Assembly (NCBI GenBank): GCA_035292685.1
Contig: DATDPP010000040.1
Coordinates: forward strand, 129,919 to 193,918
Length of the DNA stretch: 64,000 nucleotides
Direction of reading: 5' to 3'
Source: JALYNX01 sp035292685
GTDB lineage: Bacteria; Actinomycetota; Acidimicrobiia; Spongiisociales; ZC4RG35
Position numbers and translations under genes: made by a program. Each line of letters begins with the position of its first letter. Positions within the stretch are counted from its first letter, which is position 1. The notes below the pieces were generated by a model that saw nothing but the letters and a program-made list of their open reading frames with translations, had not been told where the DNA came from and made no database searches. Positions 50,128 through 57,295 of this stretch are shown one piece after another.

Positions 50128-50906
50128 CTCGAATGAGCCTCCTTGGTGCGGGCGATCAGGTCGCGGAGAATCATCAGTTCCTCTGCAGTGGGGGGCTGGG
50201 TGGTGACGACCTGGTCGGCCACCAGGAGGTCCCATCCGGTGTGACTCAAGACTTCGCCCACCTCGACCCCAGGGTGGGTCGCCACCAGAGTCAGTTCATG
50301 GGTGTTGGGGTCGGGCTCGAGGACGCCCAGGTCGGTAATGATCACCGTCGGCCCGGCGCCGACGTGCCCGGTCCGCCCCTCGCCATGGCGCCCGAACCCG
50401 ACCGAGGTCACGAAATCGACCGAAGGCACGAATGCCCGTTCGGTGTGCCTGAGCATCACGATGACGGAGCCGGCTGACGACATGATCTCTGGCGCTCCCC
50501 CGGCGCCGGGAAGGCGGACCTTGGGATCCTCATAGCCACCGACGACGGTGCTGTTCAGATTGCCGAATCGGTCGATCTGGGCTGCAGAGAGAAAACCGAC
50601 ATCGATGCGCCCGGCCTGGAGCCAGTAGGCAAACACCTCGGGCACGCTGACCACCAGGTCGGCCCGCTCGGCTAGTTCCCCGTCACCTATGGAGAGGGGG
50701 AGGATCTCGGGCTTGGTCCCGATGGTGCCCGACTCGTAGATCAGCACTACCTTGGGGGCGTGGGAGAGGCGAGCCAGATTGGCCGCCTCGCTGGGGAGGC
50801 CGATTCCCACGAAGCAGACCTGACCGTCGCTCAGTTTCCGCGAGGCGGTGACGGTCATCATCTCGTCGGCCGTGTAGGTCAGATCGTGATTGAGCAGGTC
50901 AACCAC
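50124..50906 (-). CDS. CoA-transferase subunit B (3-oxoadipate CoA-transferase type)
   Basis: Beta subunit (260 aa) of a family I CoA-transferase, probably giving 3-oxoadipyl-CoA. The N-terminal CoA-transferase fold has KLSDGQVCFVGIGLPSEAANLARL, with the catalytic Glu in LIYESGTIG. Further motifs are RIDVGFLSAAQIDRFGNLNS, RLPGAGGAPEIMSSAG and LEPDPNTHELTLVATHPGV. It resembles GctB/CatJ-type subunits. It overlaps subunit A by 8 nt and maleylacetate reductase by 4 nt, placing the CoA transfer in the same pathway. Confidence 0.85.
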   Translation of the reverse strand: MVDLLNHDLTYTADEMMTVTASRKLSDGQVCFVGIGLPSEAANLARLSHAPKVVLIYESGTIGTKPEILPLSIGDGELAERADLVVSVPEVFAYWLQAGRIDVGFLSAAQIDRFGNLNSTVVGGYEDPKVRLPGAGGAPEIMSSAGSVIVMLRHTERAFVPSVDFVTSVGFGRHGEGRTGHVGAGPTVIITDLGVLEPDPNTHELTLVATHPGVEVGEVLSHTGWDLLVADQVVTTQPPTAEELMILRDLIARTKEAHSR

Positions 50907-51771
50907 CGAGTGCCCCCTTCCCTGATGGCTGGGCGCTGATCGCGGCCAGATAACCGGCGTGATGCTCGGTCTCGATCACGTATTTCTGGATCCAGCCGGC
51001 AAACACGTCGCGGTCGCGTGAGATCAGGTCCCACTCGGTGTAGAAGGCATTGTCCCGGGTTGAATAGCCCATGGAGTAAGACGGATGCGATCCCAGCGGA
51101 ACGCAGGCCACCGCCGAGATCGTCCATGCAGGCAGCACCACGACGTTCGGCCCGCGGGGGGACAACTCGTCGACGATCTCCTCAACCGTGACGATCGATG
51201 TCTTTGCCCCGAGCACCGCCTCGCGTTGCACACCTGTGATCCCCCACATCCCGATGTTGCCCTCACGGTCGGCCTGCTGGGCGTGGATCACCGTCACATC
51301 AGAGTTGAGGGCCGGCACCGCGGCAAGTTCCTCCCCCGTGAATGGGCAGTGAATCGACGCCACCTCCGTGTGTTTGACCAGGTCCGACCCGACGTACGCT
51401 CGCAAGACGGCAAAGGGGAGGCCCGAAGCCCCCGCCGCGTAGCGGGCCGCCATCCCGGCATGACTGTGCTCTTCCAACTCGAGGGGAGCCGGATACCCAT
51501 GCTCTACGGCGTCACGGAACCTGTGGAGCGAGCCGACACCGGGGTTGCCACCCCAAGAGAACACCAGTTTGCGAGCCGAGCCCACTCCGATCATCTGGTC
51601 ATAGATGACGTCTGGAGTCATCCGCACCAGTGTCAGATCTTTCTTTTCCTGGCGGATCATCTCATGGCCGGCAGCGAAGGGGATGAGATGGGTGAATCCT
51701 TCCATGGCCACGGTGGCGCCGTCCGGCACCAGTTCGTGAATCGCGTCATGCAGGCTGGCGAACTCAGCCAA
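50899..51771 (-). CDS. CoA-transferase subunit A (3-oxoadipate CoA-transferase type)
   Basis: Alpha subunit (290 aa) of the CoA-transferase above. It has the ATVAMEGFTHLIPFAAGHEMIRQ-type N-terminus, LTLVRMTPDVIYDQMIGVGSARKLVFSWGGNPGVGS, and ADREGNIGMWGITGVQREAV, the usual CoA_trans motifs of the GctA/CatI type. With the B subunit it activates 3-oxoadipate using succinyl-CoA, feeding a thiolase not present in this window. It follows the aldehyde dehydrogenase by 2 bp. Confidence 0.85.
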   Translation of the reverse strand: MAEFASLHDAIHELVPDGATVAMEGFTHLIPFAAGHEMIRQEKKDLTLVRMTPDVIYDQMIGVGSARKLVFSWGGNPGVGSLHRFRDAVEHGYPAPLELEEHSHAGMAARYAAGASGLPFAVLRAYVGSDLVKHTEVASIHCPFTGEELAAVPALNSDVTVIHAQQADREGNIGMWGITGVQREAVLGAKTSIVTVEEIVDELSPRGPNVVVLPAWTISAVACVPLGSHPSYSMGYSTRDNAFYTEWDLISRDRDVFAGWIQKYVIETEHHAGYLAAISAQPSGKGALGG

Positions 51772-51773
51772 AG

Positions 51774-53240
51774 TCAGGGCCCCTCATACCAGGCCGGCTG
51801 GCCGCCGGACACGTTGATCCAGACCGACTTGGCCTCGGTGTTCTCATGCATCGCCTCGAAGCCCATCTCCCGCCCATAGCCCGAGGCGCCGACGCCACCG
51901 AAAGGTGAACCGGGGTTGACCCGCTTGTAGCAATTGACCCAAACCATCCCGGTCCGCAGGGCGCCAGCCACCCGGTGAGCCCGGCTCAGGTCACGGGTCC
52001 ATAGCCCCCCGCCCAACCCGTACTCGACGTCGTTGGCGATGGCGATCGCCTCCGCCTCGGACGAGAAGGTGGTGACGGTGACGAAGGGCCCGAACACCTC
52101 CTCGCGACAGACGCGGTCCTCCGGGTTGGCGCGAACCACGGTCGGCTGCACATAGCAACCGGCAGCGAACTCGGCGCCCTCAGGGACACCGCCGCCAGTC
52201 AGGATCTCACCACCTTCGTCAACGGCCACCTTGACGTAGTTGAGAACCCGGTCACGGTGCTCGGGGGAGGTGAGGGGCCCCATCTCGGTCGACCGATCCA
52301 GGGGGTCACCCAGCCGAATCGACTCCGTCAGGGCGACGAATCGGCTGACGAACTCGCCGGCGATCGCCTCATGGAGCAGCAGCCTTGACCCGGCGATACA
52401 CGCTTGGCCCTGGTTGTGATAGATCGCAAAGGCAGAGCCTTGAAGGGCGGCATCGAGGTCGGCGTCGTCGAAGACGATGTTGGCCCCTTTGCCACCTAAC
52501 TCGAGTTGGAGCCGTTTGAGGTTTCCCGCTGAGGCCTCAACCAGCCGACGGCCGGTGACGGTGGACCCGGTGAACGAAACCTTGGCGATATCGGGGTGCT
52601 CGGCGATACGGGCTCCGGCAGTGTGCCCATAGCCAGGCACCACATTCACCACGCCAGGTGGGAAACCCACCTCGTCGATCAACTGGGCGACACGGAGCGA
52701 GGACAACGGTGTCAACTCGGCAGGTTTGAAAACGACGGTGTTCCCGGCGGCGAGAGCGGGCCCCAACTTCCAACTAGTGAACATCAGAGGGAAGTTCCAG
52801 GGGACGATTTGGCCGACGACCCCCAGGGGCTGTCGATAGACGTGGTTCAGGAACCCGGCCTCGACCGGTGGGATCGAGCCCTGAAACTTGTCTGCCATCC
52901 CGCCGAAGTAGCGGAAGGTGGCTGCGGTCCGCGGGACGTCGAGGACCGTCGTGTCCCTGATCGGATGACCGCTGTCCAGCGATTCGAGTCGGGCCAGATC
53001 TTCGACACTGGCCTCGATGGCATCGGCCAATCGAAGCAGCAAACGACCTCGATCCATCGCCGCCATCGCAGCCCATCCGGGAAAGGCCTCACCCGCAGCC
53101 TGCACCGCGCGATCCACATCCTCGGCTCGGGCCTCGGCCACATCGGCCAGCTTGGTGCCGTCATGAGGGTTGTAGACCTCGATGACGCCGTTCCCGATGG
53201 ACGGGACGAAGCCTCCCCCGATGTAGAGGCGATCCTCCAA
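51774..53240 (-). CDS. Aldehyde dehydrogenase, probable 4-hydroxymuconic-semialdehyde dehydrogenase
   Basis: Complete ALDH (488 aa). PWNFPLMFTSWK, FKPAELTPLSSL, FTGSTVTGR, LELGGKGANIVF with Glu, and nucleophile Cys in NQGQACIAGSR are present. In hydroquinone pathways the dioxygenase product 4-hydroxymuconic semialdehyde is oxidised to maleylacetate by such an enzyme (HapE/PnpE). Its position directly after the two hydroquinone dioxygenase subunits supports that assignment. The TTG start at 53240 has GGAGGG 6 nt upstream. Confidence 0.8.
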   Translation of the reverse strand: MEDRLYIGGGFVPSIGNGVIEVYNPHDGTKLADVAEARAEDVDRAVQAAGEAFPGWAAMAAMDRGRLLLRLADAIEASVEDLARLESLDSGHPIRDTTVLDVPRTAATFRYFGGMADKFQGSIPPVEAGFLNHVYRQPLGVVGQIVPWNFPLMFTSWKLGPALAAGNTVVFKPAELTPLSSLRVAQLIDEVGFPPGVVNVVPGYGHTAGARIAEHPDIAKVSFTGSTVTGRRLVEASAGNLKRLQLELGGKGANIVFDDADLDAALQGSAFAIYHNQGQACIAGSRLLLHEAIAGEFVSRFVALTESIRLGDPLDRSTEMGPLTSPEHRDRVLNYVKVAVDEGGEILTGGGVPEGAEFAAGCYVQPTVVRANPEDRVCREEVFGPFVTVTTFSSEAEAIAIANDVEYGLGGGLWTRDLSRAHRVAGALRTGMVWVNCYKRVNPGSPFGGVGASGYGREMGFEAMHENTEAKSVWINVSGGQPAWYEGP

Positions 53241-53260
53241 CTCATTCCCTCCGGTTCGGT

Positions 53261-54256
53261 TCAGAACTCAGCTGGATAGGTCGGAGTCTGACCGGTGGCG
53301 ATCAGCTCGGGAAGCTCCGCGTCGGCGTTTTCCCAGACCAAGAGCATCGACCGCTTGCGCGAGTAGCCCTGATGCCTGATGTCGGCGGGCATGGCAGCAA
53401 CGTCGCCTGAGCGCATGACCACCTTGGCACGAATCGCCCCGGTTTCCCGGTCCGCGACATCCCAACGGATCTCGTCAGACAGCTGGACGAACCACTCAAC
53501 CCGGTCGTTGCCGTGGATGATCGGAAGGATGTACTCCTCTGTCGTCGGGCAGAAGAGACTGTCCTTGCAAACCGAGACAACAGAAGGGTTCCAGGTCACG
53601 TCCGAACGCGACAGGTAGGTATAGAGGCTGAAGGCCTTCACCTCGTCCTCGAACCCGGGCTCGGCGATGATCTCCGGCTCATCCTGGGAGATATCGATGA
53701 AGTGCTCGTTGATCAGGTGACCGGTGTCATCGGAGCGAATGGGCTCATCATCCGAGCAACCCACCATCCGCTTGGCGGCTACCCGATGCCGGGTAATGGC
53801 GCTCTTGTTATCGCCGTTCTTGACACCGAAGGCAGACCCGGTCTCACGGGGAGCCGCGAATGGATCGAAGGTCTGGTTCGTCCAATCGTCGAGCATGTGC
53901 TCGAAGGTGGTCTTGATCTGTGGGGTGGGGAAGTTCTCGACGTGGTCGAGCTCGGCCTTCCGGTATGAGTCGTTGTAGCGACCGGCAAACAGATCGACAG
54001 TCCCGTAGTGGTTCACCGTCCCCAGGACACCGTCGAAGTTCACGATCCCGTAGAAGAACGCCCATGCCACATCCCGCTGGAGCGCACGGAGGAAGGCATC
54101 GGCCGAGAGCACGTGCGAGCCGGTGGGCCAAGTGATGTAGACGAAGTACTCGTCCCGCCGGAAGTGGAACTCACCCAGCGAGAACTCTCGGTATCCCTGC
54201 TCGTTCTCCTCGGTGGCGAGCACGGTCGGGGTTTCCTGAAGCATTGTCATCGTCAT
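53261..54256 (-). CDS. Hydroquinone 1,2-dioxygenase, large subunit (HapD/PnpD-like)
   Basis: Catalytic subunit (331 aa) of a two-component Fe(II) hydroquinone dioxygenase that opens the ring to 4-hydroxymuconic semialdehyde. The candidate iron ligands are His248, Asn250, Glu254 (PIIHGNDRVEWF) and His295 (IRHQGYSR). Their spacing (+2, +6, +47) equals that of His256/Asn258/Glu262/His303 reported for PnpD, as I recall. The cupin-like fold and length fit the 38-kDa subunit. Start ATG 54256 has GGAG just upstream; ATG 54250 gives better spacing. It follows the small-subunit gene by 16 bp. Confidence 0.82.
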   Translation of the reverse strand: MTMTMLQETPTVLATEENEQGYREFSLGEFHFRRDEYFVYITWPTGSHVLSADAFLRALQRDVAWAFFYGIVNFDGVLGTVNHYGTVDLFAGRYNDSYRKAELDHVENFPTPQIKTTFEHMLDDWTNQTFDPFAAPRETGSAFGVKNGDNKSAITRHRVAAKRMVGCSDDEPIRSDDTGHLINEHFIDISQDEPEIIAEPGFEDEVKAFSLYTYLSRSDVTWNPSVVSVCKDSLFCPTTEEYILPIIHGNDRVEWFVQLSDEIRWDVADRETGAIRAKVVMRSGDVAAMPADIRHQGYSRKRSMLLVWENADAELPELIATGQTPTYPAEF

Positions 54257-54272
54257 TCTCCTTTCAGGTCAC

Positions 54273-54773
54273 TCAGACCGTCGTAATGCAGATGTCCGCC
54301 CAACGTTCCAGGCTGTCGGGGCCCTTGATCGTCTGTAGCAGGACGACCCCGGGCTTGTCGGCGTGGAATTGATAGGCACAGTCGGCAGGGATCAAGGCCA
54401 TGTGGCCCCGCTTCGCCTTGATCACCCCCATCGCGGTCCCGGCCGGGTCGCCCTCGACATGCACCGAGCCCCCGTCGTCGGGATCGTGGAAACTGCGGGG
54501 GTCGTCCAGCTTCATCAAGCGGACGAGAACTTCGCCGTCCATGACCAGTGCGAATTCGTCGTGGGGAGCGGTTCGCCATTCCGAGGTGCCCTCGGCCCGG
54601 ATCGCCTCCAGGGTGTATTGCCGGTTCATCCCAACCACGACCTTTTCATAGGGTTGGGACATCTTTGCCACCTCGAACACATTGGAGAAGGCGTAATGCT
54701 TGGGGTCGTCATCGACGATCTCGATGCCACCTTTGGTGTAGCTCTCGAGCGATGCGAACTTGGTCTCGTACAA
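54273..54773 (-). CDS. Hydroquinone 1,2-dioxygenase, small subunit (HapC/PnpC-like)
   Basis: Small cupin-fold partner (166 aa, about the 18-kDa of known subunits) of the hydroquinone dioxygenase. Features are VVVGMNRQYTLEAIRAEGTSEWRTAPHDEFALVMDGEVLVRLMKLDD-like cupin strands and AKRGHMALIPADCAYQFHAD with conserved His residues. I place the start at TTG 54773, preceded by GGAGG 7 nt upstream; an upstream TTG (54803) would add 10 residues. First gene of the eight-gene operon, downstream of a promoter and a palindromic operator. Confidence 0.78.
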   Translation of the reverse strand: MYETKFASLESYTKGGIEIVDDDPKHYAFSNVFEVAKMSQPYEKVVVGMNRQYTLEAIRAEGTSEWRTAPHDEFALVMDGEVLVRLMKLDDPRSFHDPDDGGSVHVEGDPAGTAMGVIKAKRGHMALIPADCAYQFHADKPGVVLLQTIKGPDSLERWADICITTV

Positions 54774-54813
54774 AGGCGCACCTCCGTGCTCATGACCCGG
54801 CAATGTTCAAATA

Positions 54814-54864
54814 CCGCACAAACGTGCGGAATCCGAACTTAGCATCGGATCGGGCTGTAGGCAA
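54814..54864 (-). promoter_or_regulatory. Hydroquinone-operon promoter with IclR-like operator
   Basis: On the minus strand: -35 TTGCCT (54864-54859), a 17-bp spacer and -10 TAAGTT (54841-54836). Downstream, inside the initial transcribed region, is CCGCAC/GTGCGG (54814-54819 and 54824-54829), a perfect 6-bp dyad around AAAC extending to an ATTCCGCAC...GTGCGGTAT pattern typical of IclR-family operators. A protein bound there would repress the operon. The IclR gene at 42575 is a candidate, but its own operator looks different. Confidence 0.5.
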
Positions 54865-54987
54865 CAAGGCTAATCGACCCCCCGATAGGCGTCAGCTCGA
54901 GGCGGCGCGGTGAGGGCCCGATCGGTAGGTTTGTGAGTAGATGCCTGGAATAGGTGCCAGGGCGACCTCTTGAAAGGACGGGAAAAC

Positions 54988-55566
54988 ATGGCCTCCACCA
55001 GAATCGTCGACGGGCGTGAGGTGCCCGTTGCGGGCAAGTGGGTGTTCGATCACGACCACACCGTTCTTGGGTTTGTCGCTCGACACATGGTGTTCACCAA
55101 AGTCAGGGGAAGGTTCAACGAGTTCGAGGGCGCAATCCACATCGCTGAACGACTCGAGGAATCATCCGTGGAGCTCGAGATCGAAGCATCATCTCTGACC
55201 ACCGAAGTTGCCGATCGCGACGCCCACCTCAAGTCGGCCGACTTCCTCGAGCTGGAGGCTCATCCCAAGATCACCTTCCACAGCACCGCGGTCGACTTGA
55301 AGGCGATGACCCTCACCGGGGACCTGACGATTCGCGGGGTGACCCATCCGGTGACCCTCGACTTCACCTACGAGGGGAACGTCCCCTATCCGTGGGGTGG
55401 GGAACGGGCCATGTTCCGGGCGCAAACCGAGTTGGCTCGGGAAGATTGGAATGTGTCGTGGAACGTAGCTCTCGAGACGGGCGGGTGGCTCGTCTCCAAG
55501 ACGGTGGAGCTCGAGATCGAGGCCCAGGCGACTCTGCTAGTGGACGGGTCTGAGGAAGAGGAGTGA
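54988..55566 (+). CDS. YceI family protein
   Basis: A 192-residue lipocalin-like protein of the YceI family, which binds polyisoprenoids or other lipids. The family pattern is clear: WVFDHDHTVLGFVARHMVFTKVRGRFNEFEG, LEIEASSLTT, ADRDAHLKSADFLELEAHPKITFHST, and GDLTIRGVTHPVTLDFTY. No signal peptide is present, so this member is cytoplasmic, unlike secreted E. coli YceI. The ATG at 54988 has AAAGGACGGG upstream. It diverges from the hydroquinone operon. Confidence 0.88.
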   Translation: MASTRIVDGREVPVAGKWVFDHDHTVLGFVARHMVFTKVRGRFNEFEGAIHIAERLEESSVELEIEASSLTTEVADRDAHLKSADFLELEAHPKITFHSTAVDLKAMTLTGDLTIRGVTHPVTLDFTYEGNVPYPWGGERAMFRAQTELAREDWNVSWNVALETGGWLVSKTVELEIEAQATLLVDGSEEEE

Positions 55567-55575
55567 AGTGTGCGG

Positions 55576-55590
55576 CGCCCAGACTGGGCG
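55576..55590 (+). terminator. Hairpin after yceI
   Basis: CGCCCA (55576-55581) and TGGGCG (55585-55590) form a 6-bp stem with a GAC loop, 10 bp after the yceI stop, followed by TCCCCCCC. There is no U-tract, so termination efficiency is uncertain. Confidence 0.4.
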
Positions 55591-55647
55591 TCCCCCCCGC
55601 CGGGACCAAGCGATAGCACATCTGCCCGTCGCCCTCGACCTCATCTG

Positions 55648-55664
55648 TGTACGCTTTTCGTACA
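55648..55664. promoter_or_regulatory. TGTACG palindrome upstream of the membrane-protein gene
   Basis: TGTACG-CTTTT-CGTACA is a perfect 6-bp dyad with a 5-bp centre, about 45 bp upstream of the gene at 55708. Size and symmetry are typical of a TetR- or MerR-type operator. No cognate regulator can be named. Confidence 0.35.
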
Positions 55665-55707
55665 GCTGGACGGCATGCGCACAGACGACCAACCATAGGG
55701 AGGCACG

Positions 55708-56283
55708 ATGGCTACGAGCAACATGATGTACGGCTCAGCGAACCGATGGCGAGTGATGGCCACCACCCGGCCCCTGGCGATGGCACTGGTGGCAGGGATC
55801 CTGGCCACCCATATCGCCACCGTCATGGGCTACTGGTTCCACGGGATCGGTCTCAAGGACCTCGACTTCCCGACATTCAACGGCTACCTGCTGTTTCGCC
55901 CCGAGATGGGGGCAGCGGATTTCGCTGTGTTCGGCGTGCCGCTGCCAATCCGCTTGCTCTTTGGGTGGACCGCCCACCTCTTCACCGGGGTGGTGTGGGC
56001 GATGATCTATGCGATCGTGGTCCAGCCGATGCTCAAGTGGAAGAGCAACATGGCGAAGGCCCTGGCCTGGGGTGCGGTGCTCGCCCTGATCAGCGGCCTG
56101 TGGTGGGTGCCGGTCTTGTTCGATGAGTTCGACCTCGGGTTCGCTGCGTGGAACTTCGACACCTGGAAGGGCATCGTCGCCATCTTCCTCTGGCATGGCA
56201 TCTGGGCGGTGAATCTCGCCCTTTTCTACAATCCGCTTTCTGATGACGACATAGCGACTCTGAACGCCGGCGGAGCGGTTTAA
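55708..56283 (+). CDS. Four-helix membrane protein of unknown function
   Basis: A 191-residue integral membrane protein. Hydrophobic segments lie at ~23-42 (LAMALVAGILATHIATVMGYW), ~80-105 (IRLLFGWTAHLFTGVVWAMIYAIV), ~115-135 (ALAWGAVLALISGLWWVPVLF) and ~155-175. Loops contain conserved-looking His and Trp residues. I do not recognise the family. The ATG at 55708 has a strong GGGAGG upstream and a possible operator palindrome. A GC terminator follows immediately. Confidence 0.55.
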   Translation: MATSNMMYGSANRWRVMATTRPLAMALVAGILATHIATVMGYWFHGIGLKDLDFPTFNGYLLFRPEMGAADFAVFGVPLPIRLLFGWTAHLFTGVVWAMIYAIVVQPMLKWKSNMAKALAWGAVLALISGLWWVPVLFDEFDLGFAAWNFDTWKGIVAIFLWHGIWAVNLALFYNPLSDDDIATLNAGGAV

Positions 56284-56304
56284 ACCTCCGGGTTGAGAGA
56301 AGAG

Positions 56305-56333
56305 AGAGGCCCGGTCGCGGAGACCGGGCCTCT
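56305..56333 (+). terminator. Rho-independent-type terminator hairpin
   Basis: AGAGGCCCGGTC (56305-56316) and GACCGGGCCTCT (56322-56333) form a perfect 12-bp stem with a GCGGA loop, 22 bp after the membrane-protein stop. No U-run follows, as is usual in actinobacteria. Confidence 0.75.
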
Positions 56334-56377
56334 GCTCATGCGCAGCCAATCCCACCACGGCGCGTTAGTTTGCCGCC

Positions 56378-56818
56378 GTGCCAGGCAAGACGTTCCAGCA
56401 ATCAGCGATCGCCCAAGCCCGGATTGCCAGCGTATGGGGTGCATTGAACGACCCGAAGAGCTGGGAGTCCATCCCCGGAGTCGATCGCATCGTCGACTCG
56501 GTGATCGATCCCGAGGGCCAGCTACAGGGGTTTTCGTTCGAGAGTGAGGCGGCCGGGAGGAGATACCTCGGTAGCGCCACCCCGGCGGGCCGGGAGCCGG
56601 AGAAGATGATGGCCTGGGACATCGAGACCTCAGAGGTTCGGGGGCGGATCGTCGTCATCCTCGGCGCCGCTGACCCGGGCACCCGGGTCGAGGTGAATCT
56701 ACGCATGGACAGCGTCAGTGCCCTCTCGACCATCTTCTTCCCGGTCATCGCCGCCGCGGTTGGGGACGGTTTTCCCAAAGCGGTGGTGGATTTTGCACGT
56801 GGGTTGAGCCGGCCCTGA
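56378..56818 (+). CDS. SRPBCC-family protein
   Basis: A 146-residue START/Bet v1-like fold protein that should bind a hydrophobic ligand in a central cavity. The pattern begins with an N-terminal strand, IASVWGALNDPKSWESIPGVDRI, and includes the RVEVNLRMDS strand and the C-terminal helix AAAVGDGFPKAVVDFARGL. Related proteins act as polyketide cyclases or lipid carriers; the ligand is unknown. GTG 56378 follows TAGTTT (56366-56371) by 6 nt, the leaderless pattern. It converges on atpC with a 10-bp gap. Confidence 0.72.
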   Translation: MPGKTFQQSAIAQARIASVWGALNDPKSWESIPGVDRIVDSVIDPEGQLQGFSFESEAAGRRYLGSATPAGREPEKMMAWDIETSEVRGRIVVILGAADPGTRVEVNLRMDSVSALSTIFFPVIAAAVGDGFPKAVVDFARGLSRP

Positions 56819-56828
56819 CACCGGGGTC

Positions 56829-57152
56829 TCAGGAAACCACTTCGGCTGCCAGTCTCTCGGCCACTTCCCGGCCCTCCTCGCGTCCACCCTCGGCGACTTC
56901 GGCGCGATCGGTGATCAATGTCGCCTGGTTGTTCAGGACCTGGAGGAACCCCCCGTGGACGCCGATGGTCGTCCGGGTGCCGTCGACCGACTCGATCACC
57001 ACCGGGCCGGTGACCAAGGACCCCATCAGCGGCTCATGATTGGCCATGATCCCCAGCTCACCATCCGGAGTCTTGGCGATGACGATCGTGGCCTGGCCAC
57101 TCCACACCGTCGCCTCCGGTGAAACCACGTCGACTTGAAAGCTGTTAGCCAA
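56829..57152 (-). CDS. atpC: F1Fo ATP synthase epsilon subunit (short form)
   Basis: Central-stalk subunit (107 aa) linking gamma to the c-ring and regulating ATPase. The N-terminal beta-barrel is complete (FQVDVVSPEATVWSGQATIVIAKTPDGELGIMANHEPLM, GVHGGFLQVLNNQATLITDRAEVAE). The C-terminal helical hairpin is largely missing, giving a short form common in actinobacteria. It is separated from atpD by 143 bp of repeats, unlike the tight spacing elsewhere in the operon. Confidence 0.92.
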   Translation of the reverse strand: MANSFQVDVVSPEATVWSGQATIVIAKTPDGELGIMANHEPLMGSLVTGPVVIESVDGTRTTIGVHGGFLQVLNNQATLITDRAEVAEGGREEGREVAERLAAEVVS

Positions 57153-57173
57153 TGGAGGACCTCACGGTTCCAG

Positions 57174-57236
57174 CCGTCATCGGTAATCCGTCATCCGTAG
57201 TCCGTGATCCGTAATCCGTCATCTGTGATCCGCAAT
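57174..57236. repeat. Nine-unit heptanucleotide tandem repeat between atpD and atpC
   Basis: Nine consecutive 7-bp units follow the pattern CCGTNNT, such as CCGTCAT, CCGTAAT, CCGTGAT and CCGTAGT, with two variants (CTGTGAT, CCGCAAT). It lies in the untranslated gap of the ATP synthase operon, 22 nt upstream of atpC on the transcribed strand. A second 7-bp array follows at 57260. Confidence 0.8.
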
Positions 57237-57259
57237 CCTCTCTGAGTACGAACAGCAAG

Positions 57260-57290
57260 CGGAACACGGAGAACGGAAAACGGAAAACGG
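57260..57290. repeat. Second heptanucleotide array (CGGAAAA type)
   Basis: About 4.4 units of a 7-bp repeat, CGGAACA, CGGAGAA, CGGAAAA, CGGAAAA, CGG, sit immediately downstream of atpD's stop (minus-strand view). They share the 7-bp period with the first array, but not its sequence. Confidence 0.7.
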
Positions 57291-57295
57291 CACCA

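Noticed and set aside
48142..54773. Intradiol enzyme as a catechol 1,2-dioxygenase with a muconate pathway
   Set aside because: No muconate cycloisomerase or muconolactone isomerase gene is present, while maleylacetate reductase is, so hydroxyquinol is the better substrate.
57174..57290. CRISPR-like array
   Set aside because: Units are only 7 bp, with no spacers and no cas genes; it is a plain tandem repeat.
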